Shown here piece after piece: positions 36,301 through 47,013 of a stretch of DNA of 64,000 bases. Under the pieces are notes generated by a model. The model had not been told where the DNA came from. It saw only the letters and a program-made list of their open reading frames with translations, and made no database searches. The first letter of the stretch is position 1; every line of letters starts with the position of its first letter. Both the position numbers and the translations under genes were made by a program. The stretch covers positions 1 through 64,000 of the forward strand of contig QLIY01000261.1 of the NCBI GenBank assembly GCA_003260075.1, written 5' to 3'. Source of the stretch: Phallusia mammillata (lineage: Eukaryota; Chordata; Ascidiacea; Phlebobranchia; Ascidiidae).

Positions 36301-38329
36301 TCAAAATAGACCTCTTGCAGACCTGGCTTGTTGTGATACCTCTTTATGTGCATGTTTTTATGATAATTTGACGACAAATGTTTTTGCCAAAACTAATAGA
36401 ATGCGTGCTTTGTATAACACACAGAACATAAATGGTAATAATGTTACAATATTTATCCAAAATGCAGCTTGTTACTTCGGTACTGGGTGAACGTGCTTAA
36501 GAATCCCGAATTTATCTATGACACAAACAAAACGGCGATCGTTGACACTTGCCTCAACGTGATCACACAAGCCTTTATGGATGCATGTACAACTAGCAAC
36601 AGGAAGCTCGGCCACGTAAGTCCTGATTCATTCTCACTTTAAGCTATCTTTACCTTCAATGGTGTCGCCCGGCAGTATTGCAGCACTTTAACGCTACGTC
36701 ATTCCATTCAAAACATGATTTGATGTTTTATAGGTAGCACATGAGTTGTTTGCTGGCTCGTTACAGTCACTAAGTTAGTGTGACTCCTAACACTTTATCA
36801 GTTGTTGTTGAATGGCTATGTGCTCTTTTTTACTTTCTGTTTACTATCAAAGGTTTCGGCGAACTACTGGTACTTTCGGTTTTCTAAACTGCTTTAAAAA
36901 CCTGAACTTGGTCTATACGATCACGCGTAGATACAAATCCCAGCCCACTTTCGGTTTTCAAAACTGCTTTGAAAATCGAAACTTAGTCTGGGTCAACTAA
37001 AGCGTACAAACAAGTTCTCTAAAGAAATATAACTTACATGCTACTAAACGGTAAACGTAATCTGATTAAGGTCAAACCTTGACTAGTATTGTACAAATAC
37101 ATTAGGCATATTTTTGATCTGTCTTTTTCTTTATTGACGATTGACATGTAAATGGCCACTTCAAGACTTTGGCAAAATATCAGTACCGCTTTGTTTTTTG
37201 TTGCGGTTTGCTTCTTGTCAAAAGAACAGAGGTGTAAGTCGGGTAGAACTTCGTGTTGGTTCGCGCTCTAGTTTAAAGAAAACGGGTTCGGCCGTGGAAT
37301 TGGGCTTCTTTGGGGTTCGGGCCGGGTTCTTTGACCCGCTTTCAACTCACACCACAATCATGTAAATGTGTGTAAAGGTTTCGTAAAGCCCATGTTACTC
37401 TTACTCACCACAAACCATCAATACACATGCGCCTGTAAATGATAAAGCGATTTTATTTGTATTTTTTAGGATTCTCCCTCAAACAAGCTTCTCTATGCCA
37501 AGGATGCCGAACATTACAAAGTGATGGTTAAAGAGTAAGTAGAGTAGCCGCTTCTTTTTGTATTGCTTAACATGATTCACAAAATCATTTCAAACTCTTT
37601 CAGATTTTTTGTGAACGTTTCCAACACTGCAATTTTGAGTGAGAAGGAAATGAATGATGTGCTCCGCAAAAGATCCACCGTAAGTAAAACATATGTATAT
37701 AACTGTTATGTGCCCACCACCTATTTCTACATAAATTCAAACTGTAAACATCTAAAGCTGATACTCTACTTCCATTTTAAACAAAACAAGATGATGGTGC
37801 ACAACTGTTTACCAAAGTTGGGGAAATTTATTGTTTACGTAGTTTGCATCCTTTACTGACCATTTTTCTATTGCACTAAAGGTTGTCATAAGCAAGTCTA
37901 AGTAAGGCATTTCGGAGCATTTGGGGTAAAATAGAAAGTATTAAGAGCTCAAAACTTGTGGAGCGTTGTTTTTATCAACCCGATTAACCTCATTGGTTTG
38001 TAAACACGCGATGTACATGCAAGTGGTGGTTAAATGCTTAACGCTTTAGCATTATTTTTGTCAACAAACCCTTTTTTATCTTGATAGGAATATGGAGGAG
38101 AGCTGAACGAAATGGCTGCAGCACAAATGCTTTCCAGCTATCTCATAAAATATCGTGAACAGGTATAAAAAGGTTTGTTTATGAACCGCAGAGACAATTA
38201 TACACATTCATTTAATATCCACAGGTTACCGACAGTCTGCGAGAAAACGAAAAAGAACACTTTGCCAAGTCGGTTGAGGTAATTTGTCAAAAACTGGGCG
38301 ACAGCAGTTGTTGTACTACCATGGTTTGA
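15337..38329 (+). CDS. Plexin (semaphorin receptor), probably B-type
   Basis: Thirty-seven exons totalling 5985 nt (1994 aa), every phase consistent: 15337-15472, 15669-16729, 16932-17138, 17202-17324, 17408-17508, 17757-18280, 18342-18456, 18776-18989, 19301-19411, 19742-19826, 20257-20435, 20698-20846, 21096-21201, 24373-24506, 25047-25208, 25643-25727, 26411-26525, 27062-27252, 28092-28265, 29340-29568, 30097-30236, 30549-30679, 30854-30913, 30987-31058, 31312-31381, 31442-31588, 32260-32428, 32900-33009, 33458-33509, 34859-34917, 35295-35441, 35518-35675, 36468-36615, 37470-37534, 37604-37679, 38088-38162, 38225-38329. Plexins are single-pass semaphorin receptors whose cytoplasmic GAP domain acts on Rap/Ras-type GTPases. 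Order: signal peptide; sema domain (about 45-509); PSI domains near 512 ([15 protein letters not shown]), 757 and 897; four IPT domains (953-1320); transmembrane helix (about 1346-1368); GAP with both Arg motifs ([26 protein letters not shown]) and an inserted Rho-binding domain (exons 27-30). RKRR at 1189-1192 could be a convertase site, and the C-terminus TTMV fits a class I PDZ ligand; both suggest class B. Confidence 0.9.
16730..16975 (+). repeat. Doubled intron 2 / exon 3 boundary of plexin
   Basis: The intron start, acceptor and first bases of exon 3 occur twice (about 16730-16845 and 16857-16975), separated by ten C (16846-16855). The second copy continues into the full exon 3, so I used it in the gene model. 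Probable allelic pair. Confidence 0.7.
22313..22737. mobile_element. hAT-like MITE with CAGG-GTGGGGAAC ends
   Basis: The left end CAGGCGTGGGGAAC and the reverse complement of the right end CAGGGGCGGGGAAC are near-identical inverted termini, of a type common in hAT/Charlie-like elements. Flanking 8-mers ATTTGGTA (22305-22312) and ACTTAGTA (22738-22745) agree at 6 of 8 positions, as expected for an old target duplication. No coding capacity. It lies in a plexin intron. Confidence 0.6.
23165..24272. repeat. GAGTACC-rich repeat region with TGGGACGA ends
   Basis: Many copies of CGAGTAC/TACCGAGTAC lie near 23200-23260 and 23425-23460. The left side begins near CATGGGACGATAC (about 23171). Two right-side blocks (23658-23732 and 24181-24273) end in CTCGTCCCATCAC, roughly its inverse. 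The region is doubled across ten C (23336-23345) and fourteen C (24166-24179). It is probably one inverted-repeat element represented by two alleles. Confidence 0.5.
25244..25503. mobile_element. Short hAT-like MITE with exact 8-bp target duplication
   Basis: Inverted ends CATGGGCGCCG (25244-25254) and CGGCGCCCATG (25493-25503) are flanked by exact direct repeats GCAACAAT at 25236-25243 and 25504-25511. Subterminal G/C-rich blocks (AGGGGCAAGAGGGGGC against GCCCCCTCTTGC) are also inverted. It is 260 bp long, noncoding, and sits in the plexin intron after exon 15. Confidence 0.85.
27228..27348 (+). repeat. Doubled end of plexin exon 18
   Basis: The last 25 bases of exon 18 plus its donor and early intron (27228-27281) recur at 27295-27348 behind ten C (27285-27294), with one or two differences. 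Only the first copy is attached to the exon. Confidence 0.75.
32401..32654 (+). repeat. Doubled end of plexin exon 27
   Basis: 32401-32522 recurs at 32533-32654 at an offset of 132, separated by ten C (32523-32532). Both copies contain the donor at TTAG|GTTCGT. There are a few substitutions, as between alleles. Confidence 0.75.
35886..36222. mobile_element. Possible truncated hAT-like fragment
   Basis: GC-rich CTCGGCCGAGC/GAGCACCGAGC palindromes followed by a right end TTTTGGCACATCCCTAATCA resemble the ends of hAT-like elements. The left end is cut by ten C (35876-35885), so no target duplication can be checked. It lies in the plexin intron between exons 32 and 33. Confidence 0.35.
36871..36989. 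repeat. Imperfect 44-bp direct repeat in plexin intron
   Basis: 36871-36914 and 36946-36989 are similar copies beginning (T/C)ACTTTCGGTTTTC and ending TAGTCT/TGGTCT, with several substitutions. Function unknown. Confidence 0.5.
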
Positions 38330-39532
38330 CGATTGATCTCATCGACTCAACTCAGGGACGCCGTTAATGGCGGCGATATCACCGCGGAAGGGTGTTTGTC
38401 TAATGTCAGTCTTAGTTACTCCTTATCAAATCAGTGATAAACCTGCGTTTTGTCTGGCCAGCACAGAATCACTGTGAAGGTCGAGAATTTATCTGTCCTT
38501 AAAGTATCGCAACGTTCCCGTCTCTGGTGTATTTTAATTCTGCCTATTTCCAAACGTCCTTACTTTTGACTTTGTATGTTTTTTGTATTCTTTTTACTTA
38601 CCTGTGTAGTTTAACATTTTATCAGCCTTGCAAATCAAATTGTGTTTTGTGAGTAAAGTTTCATAATTTGTCCCAATCGCGTTATTTACACTGATAGTGT
38701 TCCGTACCGAGTAGGTCTTCAATTTGAACCCCCCCCCCCTTGCAAATCAAATTGTGTTTTGTGAGTAAAGTTTCATAATTTGTCCCTATCGCGTTATTTA
38801 CACTGATGGTGTTTCGTACCGAGTATGTCTTCAATTTGATTTTTAAGATTAAAAGCAGTCGTTGTATTTGCATCAACCGGTTGTATTTTGTACTGTGTGA
38901 CACATTGCAATATTTGAATCGTTTCTTTTTTCATTATTTCTTATTGTTTGCAGCAAATATTTCCAGCAGGCGTTAGTCATCAAACTTTTCGTTTCATTTC
39001 AACATGCTTGACATTTCCAATTAAAATTTGAAGCCTTTGACAACAGTTAGAATTGCCCGAACCCAGTAGAGAAAGCTATCTATTAGTTTTGAGACACCTT
39101 GACCAAAAAACAGCACGCAACGTTTACAAATCCTTTGCATGTCTTCTTTTGTCCATGTCTGTGGTTTGTAAGGTTAGGCAAGCAGTGGACGTATGGACGC
39201 CGCGCTAACGAAATGGGAGCCAGTCTCGGTTCATGAAAGAGCACTTAAGTGTTTATCTTCCATAAGATACAGCTCGGCTCTAGAACAAACTTTCACGGCC
39301 TAAAAAACGCTGATGAAGCTAACCGCGATACGGTCGGCGACACGCTCTTTTACAAGTGAAGCCAAGCAGAAATTGCTCGCAAAGCAACGATTCTCTGCTG
39401 CAATGACTTGACAAAAACGCTGACTTCTTATTTTAAGTAGCCTTGCGAATTGAATTCTGGTTAAACTTACAAGTTTTTTAATTCGAATGTTTTTATTTTG
39501 TGCGTATTATAAGCTATTGGTGATCAAATAGA
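38330..39532. other. Plexin 3' flank and oxidase upstream region
   Basis: Contains the plexin 3' UTR. A doubled segment (38628-38729 and 38740-38841) is split by ten C (38730-38739). The upstream sequence of the plus-strand oxidase follows. No coding sequence, and no obvious iron-responsive stem-loop just before the oxidase ATG. Confidence 0.5.
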
Positions 39533-42500
39533 ATGGGTTTAAATACAAAAGTTGCGATTTCTGCATTTTTGTTGGTTTCCGTTTTGTCGTTGTGTGAGGC
39601 GAAAGATCGTGTGTATTTTCTCGCTATAAAAGAGATCATATGGGATTATGCGCCTTCAGGAATGAACTTGCTAACAGGCAACAAACTAGACTATGAAAAG
39701 TAAGTTCTGTATTAAAGTTATAATTTGTTTTTGTTGCTTGTAAACATTATTCTTTTGAAGGATCCCTCGGATTTACAGTAACATGTACATTGGAAAGAGG
39801 TATAAGAAAGCGGTGTACAGACGTTACACAGATAAAACGTTTCAAACTGAAATTCCTCATGATCCCAGCCTTGGGTTTATGGGGCCCACAATACGATCGG
39901 AGGTAAGCACCAATCCACATCTGGTTTTATTTGTGGTGAGGTATTTTGGTATCTGTGTGCATTGTTTAGATTGGAGATAGGATCATTCTCCATTTGTTCA
40001 ACAACGCATCGAAGATTTACTCTGCTCACCCGCACGGAGTCTTTTACACCAAATCCAACGAAGGTGCCAAGTATTTTGATAACAGCACAGACTCGGGCGA
40101 TGATTCTGTGCCTCCCGGTGGACATTACACATACGAGTGGGAAGTTTTGGCCGAGTAAGTCAACCCATATCACTCATTATAAACAAGTGCAAGTAACTCC
40201 TTCAAAGGATAAATAATTTTTGAGACAAAATACATATATAACTTATTTATGCGCAGGAAGCGAAATCCAACCGTTCAGGCACTCGTTTACTTTACAGATA
40301 CGGACCAGCCAGGGACGACCCAAACTGCCTTACATACATGTATCACTCTCACACTCATTCTCCAGTGGATATCAACTCTGGTCTAATCGGTGCCTTGCTC
40401 GTCTGCAGACAAGGTTATTAAAGTGTTTTAATGAAGTTTTCAAACAAAACATATTACTAATCCCTATACAAGCATATTTATTTATTAGCCACTATTCAAG
40501 TATGAGTTATATTCGTTACAGGCACGTATCGAGAAGACGAAACGCGAACCGACGTTGATCACGAATTTGTTGCTCTGTTTTTTATTGCTCACGAGAGGGA
40601 AACTTGGTATTTCTGGGAAAATTTAGAGGTTGGCTATAAAATAAATGACTTTAAAATGTGGGCAAAGTCATTTACACCAACTTCAATCTGTTGATAGATT
40701 TTCATGCCGGGGCAAACCGTTGACATTAATGAGCGGTATTTTCAAAAGGGAAACAAGATGCACGCAATTAATGGTTATATGTATAGCAACACACCAGGTT
40801 ATCAAGTTTGTCAAGGAGACACCATCAGTTGGCAAATGTTGGGCATGGGTTCAAACCGCGACCTTCACCCGATTACGTTTCAGGGTCAAACGGTGGGTTT
40901 TCAGGGTCAAATAAGATGCGTTGTTGCATAACGATTGTTACTGTGTGGTATTGACAATTGTAGATGCTCCATCAACATCACCGCAAGGACGCTTTTATAA
41001 TGATTCCGGCGACATTGGCGACTGCAATCATGAAGGCGGATAACCCAGGGGTCTGGACAATAGCCTGCAAACTATACAGTCACTATACAGGTAAAACGCA
41101 CTGTTGATGGCGTTTTCTAACATCTGTAAAACACTTTTTTGGAAAGCTAATATCTTCCTCAATATGTAACAGAGGGCATGATAGCGTTGCTGGAAGTAGA
41201 CCCAGCTTGCAGAAAACCTACCTCACCACTGCCAGCCGAGAGTTTGACCGGTACTGTCCGAGAATACTTTGTTGCTGCCGAAGAGGTTTTGTGGGATTAC
41301 GGACCAAATGGAGTTGATGGATTTACTGGGGAAAGTCTCACCGCTCCCGAGTCGTAAGGAAATTTTAACTTCACACTTGCAAAACCCGTAAACTCCCCCC
41401 CCCCGATTTACTGGGGAAAGTCTCACCGCTCCCGAGTCGTAAGGAAATTTTAGCTTCACACTTGCATATAATGAACATCACCAGGCGTAAAAATTGTTTA
41501 CACGTATGTGCAAGTGTGAAAAGTGTAAATTCCACAACTAAGCTTAAATGTTAAAAGAGATTATAATCCACAATAGTGGTGTGTAATTCATAAAAGATTA
41601 TAATCCACTATAGTGGTGTGATAAAAAGGGAAAGGTAGCAAAAAAGTACATTAAAATATTGTTTAGAAATTCAGCTACATTTTTTGAGCAAGGCTCAGAC
41701 CGTATCGGTGGACTTTACAAGAAGGCGGTTTATCGCGGATACACAAATGCCAATTTTGACGTGCTAAGTCCACGTTCAGATGACATGGGAATACTCGGAC
41801 CAGTTATTGCAGCTGAAGTTGGTGACACAGTGAAGATTGTGTTCAAAAACAAAGCTACACAAAACGTAATTTCCAGTGCTTACTTACATTCTCTTTCAAA
41901 ACAATGAAATTTAAATTGGCAAGTCCACTGAAAAAGTCGATTATGGTATAACTATAAATGTTACACATAAACAGCATAAAAAATGTGAGGTAATGAAATG
42001 AGCCAGTTTAAGGTTTTCCGACCAATGTATTTTATTGAAACCTTACATGAATAGCCCATTCTATTTGAATAACGTTTTTCTTTGCTAAAATCGTTTTATG
42101 TAGGCATTTAACATGGAGCCACACGGTGTATATTTTTCTGAAGCCAGTCCGGTTCTGCCACAAACGAAGCACACTTACACCTGGTACGTCTTTCAGCCTT
42201 CTTTTTTTCTGTCGTCAGCTAAAAAGATAACACTTGTTTTACAGGACTTTGCCGGATACGGTTTCACCGGGTAAAAATGACCCCAACTGCATCGCATTTG
42301 TTTACACATCTTCTGTAGAGTACATTTCCGACTCCAACGCTGGCCTTGCGGGGCCTATTCTGGTTTGCAAACGAGGTAAACGGTTACTTTTACCTTATAA
42401 AAACAATAGATAATCATATTATTCCAAGCAAAAAGTTGTCAGTTTATGACCACCAGATTATATATGCCACTATAACACATGACACTATAATAAATGATCT

Positions 42501-45500
42501 ATATTCTAATTACTGTTTAAACTCGAGTTTTTTTTGGAATTAGCAACACAAAACGTGACGGTTTTTATTTAAAAAAAACCTTCCCATGACACAATAATTA
42601 AGCCGTTATGATGACATTTTCAATCACTACAGGAACACTGGCAAGAGAATTGGCAAAACGCAACAAGTTCGTATTGATGACTGTATATGATGAAAACCAA
42701 AGCTGGTTTTTTGATGAAAACGTGAAAACTTTTACCTTGGATCCCTCTTCTGTCAACAAGAAGAGCGGAGATTTTAAAGAATCCAACAAGATGCATGGTA
42801 GAAGCTTATAGCCAGTCCACGGCACTCCAGTTTGTTGGAACTAACAGACTAAATAAATACCATTTACATATAACTTGACATCCCCCCCCCCCGTGTAGAC
42901 GTTTCGACAATCTCTGTTGTCATCATCAGTACATGTTTATGATGTCTACCTTGGCAGTAATGTTTATGATTAAACTACTTTTCAAGTCCGTGCATAGTGT
43001 TCATAAATAAATACCATTTACATATAACTTGACAATGTATCGGCATACGTATCGCTTTAAAAATTAATGCTAAAACTAATTACAGCTATCAACGGACGAA
43101 TGTATGGAAATCTGGCAGACATAGATCTATGTACAGATGAGGACACCGTGGTTCACTTGCTTGCTGTCGGCACCAAAGTGGATATCCATGCTTTCAAGTT
43201 TGATGGGGTGAATGTCAAACTCAAGTATGTGCTTATACGTTGCCTAGTTTCTCTAGCTAAAGTAAACGTGGCAGAGTTTGGTTTCACTTAATTCTTAATG
43301 CACTGAATGGTGTACAAAAATTATTTGTAACTTTATGCGTACATAAACACTTTATCATAGCTATGAACGAAAATATTTTTTTGTGTATCTAAGTAATGTA
43401 TCGCAAGCCAATTATTAAGTATGCAACATTGTATTTGTAGTGGTGTGAGCACAGGAGCTGTTAACTTGTTCCCCCACATGTCACAAACAATAGTTGTCCG
43501 CCCTGAGCATGTTGGTTCAGGCATGATGTACTGCACACTCATTGAGCATGTGGCGTCCGGAATGACGGCGGTTTTCAACGTATGCAAAGATATAGTATAT
43601 TTACATTTATTCAAATTCTATGTGCGTTTGAAATCTGTTCTTAATATTGGTTAGCGGAAAATTTAAATTTTCGTCAAAACTGATGGTGATTGTTAATAAT
43701 TGGGAGGTGTTTAGTATTTTTTAGATTTATACCCGATAAACATTTTTGATCACATATTTAACTGTACCAGTCCAGAGTTTGCAACCCGGAATCAAGTGTT
43801 GAAGCTGCTGCTCATGTTGTTGCTGACGAAACGTCAACAGTCAGGAGGTATTACATCGCAGCAGAGGAGGTAATGTGGGATTACTCCCCAACTAGGATAA
43901 ACATCGACCACGAATCTGTCGACATCGAAGGAAACCACGGCTACGATCACGCTCACAGGGAACTGGGAAAAACTATTGGTAAGACCCAATTATTACTTCA
44001 CAGCGTTTAAATTTCACTTGGTAGATAAACTTGACTTGGCTGTCATTAGACAGCCGTTGATTCAAACAAGTGGTACGCAACTTATACAAGCGTTGGTAAA
44101 ATAAAAATTTGTGGTGCTGTCGACAATGAGAAAATGGTTGCGAATTGGTCCTTTGTTTTAAACTGTCGTAATTTAACAGGTTCCATTTACAAGAAGGCGT
44201 TGTATTTCGAGTACACTGATGACACATTTACTGTTAAAAAGCCAAAGGCAACACATCTGGGTTTCCTTGGACCTGTTATCAAAGGCGAAGTCGGCGATCA
44301 AATTATGGTAGAAAACTGTTTTGACGTCTAAACATACAGCTCTTATCCACCCTACTTTTATCTTAAAGATAACGTTCCTTAACAAAGCGAATCGGGATTA
44401 CAACATGCATCCATGGGGAGCAGTGGACCCTGATGCATATAACTTGGATACAGAGGCTGTCAAACCCGGACAACGAAAGCAGTATTCGTGGACTGTAATA
44501 ATAATTTAACATTTTTTTTCTAGTTTACAGAGTTTAAGATACAGTTTCTTTTGTAGATACCAGCGTCAGCCGGATCGACCGGGGAACAACCCAGCTGTTT
44601 GTCATTTATATATCTTTCAATTGTTGACAGACCTAATGACGCAACTGATGGACTAATGGGTCCACTTTTGGTGTGCAGAAAAGGTACGTTTGAGAAAGGG
44701 GATTAAAAACTGTCTATAACTGTGCAATGTGCAGTACGTTGGTGCACAGTGTTGGAATGGTTCGTAGTCCTTGCCGTTACTTTTGTGATAATAAAAGCGC
44801 TGGCAATTTTTGAAATGTAAGTTACGATTTTATGCATATATATTGACCTGATTTTTGGTGACAGGTGGTTTGGACAGCGGTGACGTCGATGAAGAATTTT
44901 TCCTACAGTTCCAAGTAGTTGATGAAAATCTCAGTCATTATATCGACGAAAATATTGACGAGTTTATCGGGGTTGAAGGATTTAATAAAGACAGCGGATC
45001 ATTTGTCGAAAGCAATAAGATGAAAGGTATCAAGATGCAAAGATGACGAAACACCGAGTAGATATAAAGTTTAAAATAATGTTTTATTCTACAAATAAAT
45101 CGAATGTGTATAGTATATGTAGAATATGTATAATTCTGCAATTTTTTTACACAACAAATTAGTGCTAAATGTTTTGAGCTGAACTTCCAAATTATTTCTT
45201 TCTCCTATTATATGAAACCCGTTGTTTGCTTGTTAACTATATTGTACGTCGAATTTTTTTAGCCATCAACGGTTTGCTCTCTCATGTCGATGGCCTAGTG
45301 ATGCACAAAGACGATCGCGTTCGTTGGCATCTGATTGGCTGGGGTAATGAAAAGGACTATCATTCGGTCCATTTCCATGCACACACATATGTTTCCATGT
45401 AAGCATATCTACAATCTATATGCAAGTTTTTAGATAAAATACAAAACTAATTTGTTTGTGGAATTTAGAACTGACGGAATTTATCGTGGTGACGTATTTG

Positions 45501-46406
45501 ACGTGTTTCCTGGATTTTTCGGAACAGTGGAAATGAGAACTATAGCTCCCGGTGATTGGTTACTGCACTGTCACGTGTTTGATCACATGCACGGAGGGAT
45601 GGAAACCACATACAGTGTACTCGAAGACTCTCGTGCAGGTGACTTACCTATTTTTTTCAGAAAATAGTTGAAAATTTTGTCCTTGTTAACAGTTAGAAAC
45701 GAAAATACGTTGTTCGTACCCCAAAAAGTCAAAATACCAGATTTTTACATGTAGGAACACGTTTTTCTTTATTTGTTTGTTGAAATCACTTACTTAACAG
45801 CAATATTTCTATAGACTCAGACATATGAGTTGCTGTTGCAGATATATTTTTGAAAGTTCGAATATTGGTTACAAAATATTATTTTTTCTAGCAATCGGCA
45901 GTAACAGAACTCGTCAGCGTACATCTTGCGACGCCAGACAAGATGGTGAAAACTACATGTTAAGATGCAACAACATGAACATCGCCAGAACCAGCGATCT
46001 CTTTCCAAGCACTAGATGGAGGTTAATGGCTAATGACGAAAGTGACAATAGCATTAAGATTTTGACAAGGAAAGTCACTTCGCTTGATCTAAGCTACAAT
46101 AGTTTGACTGAACGTCAAGTAAGGAATTTGCTGATCAGGTTTCCCAACCTTAGAGTTCTAAAGCTGACTGGTAACCCAATAAGAAAGCTTAGCAAGTATC
46201 TCATTATGCGCAACAAGCTGTTGAAAACCCTGGTTCTCCGTAACACGCCATCTTTTCAACGCATTACTAAGAATTTCCTCCAGACCAAAACTGGCAATCG
46301 AGACTTTGACCTACTTGACTTTTCCAACAACCCACAGTTACAACCAGCCTGTCAAAGTCACTTATTCATGAACATGGACAGGCTTGTGGCTTGCAGTGAT
46401 TCTTAA
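39533..46406 (+). CDS. Ceruloplasmin/hephaestin-like multicopper oxidase with C-terminal LRR module
   Basis: Twenty-two exons, 3645 nt (1214 aa), all phases consistent: 39533-39699, 39761-39902, 39970-40154, 40298-40413, 40522-40628, 40698-40892, 40964-41090, 41173-41353, 41667-41865, 42104-42183, 42245-42375, 42633-42797, 43086-43224, 43441-43579, 43771-43978, 44180-44307, 44369-44494, 44557-44683, 44865-45026, 45263-45398, 45469-45638, 45892-46406. The family oxidises Fe(II) with O2. A signal peptide (1-23) is followed by six cupredoxin domains. Type 1 sites: H296/C339/H344/M349, H633/C676/H681/M686 and H975/C1021/H1026/M1031. Trinuclear ligands are seen as HPH (123-125), HSH (181-183), HFH (978-980) and HCH (1020-1022). 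All ligands look intact, so a working ferroxidase is likely. In place of hephaestin's transmembrane tail, the last exon (1044-1214) encodes about four LRR motifs ([37 protein letters not shown]) with flanking Cys, so the protein should be secreted. Confidence 0.9.
41320..41465 (+). repeat. Doubled end of oxidase exon 8
   Basis: The end of exon 8 and its donor (41320-41380) recur at 41405-41465 behind ten C (41395-41404), differing at about one base. The second copy lacks the rest of the exon. Confidence 0.75.
42058..42072 (+). other. 15-base match to the Ciona spliced leader
   Basis: ATTCTATTTGAATAA matches the first 15 of 16 bases of the Ciona spliced leader as I remember it. The next base differs, and GTTTTT follows. 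It sits in an intron of the plus-strand oxidase. It could be an SL-gene fragment or chance; I see no clear Sm-site context. Confidence 0.3.
42851..43034 (+). repeat. 30-bp repeat around an eleven-C run
   Basis: AAATAAATACCATTTACATA and the ten bases after it occur at 42851-42880 and 43005-43034, with eleven C at 42882-42892 between them. Probably an unmerged allelic overlap in the intron between oxidase exons 12 and 13. Confidence 0.6.
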
Positions 46407-47013
46407 AGGTCTAAAAAGCGCATTGTAAGTAGTCACTAACTTTGTCGAAAATGGCATCATTATTAACCATGTAGAATACGCAGGTTCGTGAACAAATTAA
46501 CAGACCGCTTGAATGTAGAAAATACTTAATGTCCGATATGAGCATATGCAGTGTTTTTTAAGGTGTTTTGGGGGACCGTTTCGGTCAAATTTCTCCAGCG
46601 GTTTCCCAAAATTTGGACTTGCAACTACAGTACTATTTTTGGTATTTAAATGAAACACTTGCGGTCTCTTAAAACTACTTAGCGGTCACCCAAACCAAAC
46701 CTTAAAAAAAACGCTGCTGATATGTTTCAACTGTACAAAAATATTTTAATTCAAGGTGAAATTTGAAGTAGTCTATACTCTAGTCTATGCTGGTATTGTG
46801 TTTGTCATTCTAGCTTTGCTTTACACGAAAAATATAGTTACTGGAACTTTATTAGTGATGTCTTCTACAGCATTTTACACTTGCATTTTTACTGCTGGAT
46901 TTTTAAACATTGATACAAGACGCGTTTGCGGCCCCCCCCCCTGCTTTACACGAAAAATATAGTTACTGGAACTTTATTAGTGATGTCTTTTTCAGCATTT
47001 TACACTTACAGTT
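46407..47013. other. Tail-to-tail intergenic region between the two oxidases
   Basis: Holds the 3' ends of both genes. 46817-46930 is a second copy of 46942-47055, the end of the minus-strand last exon and its 3' flank, split by ten C (46932-46941). No independent gene. Confidence 0.65.

Noticed and set aside
39400-39532. Iron-responsive element upstream of the plus-strand oxidase
   Set aside because: I looked for a CAGTGN loop with a paired stem near the start codon and saw none I could support.
40220-40558. 112-aa frame overlapping oxidase exon 4
   Set aside because: It is out of frame with the true exon (40298-40413), which carries the conserved YHSH copper motif.
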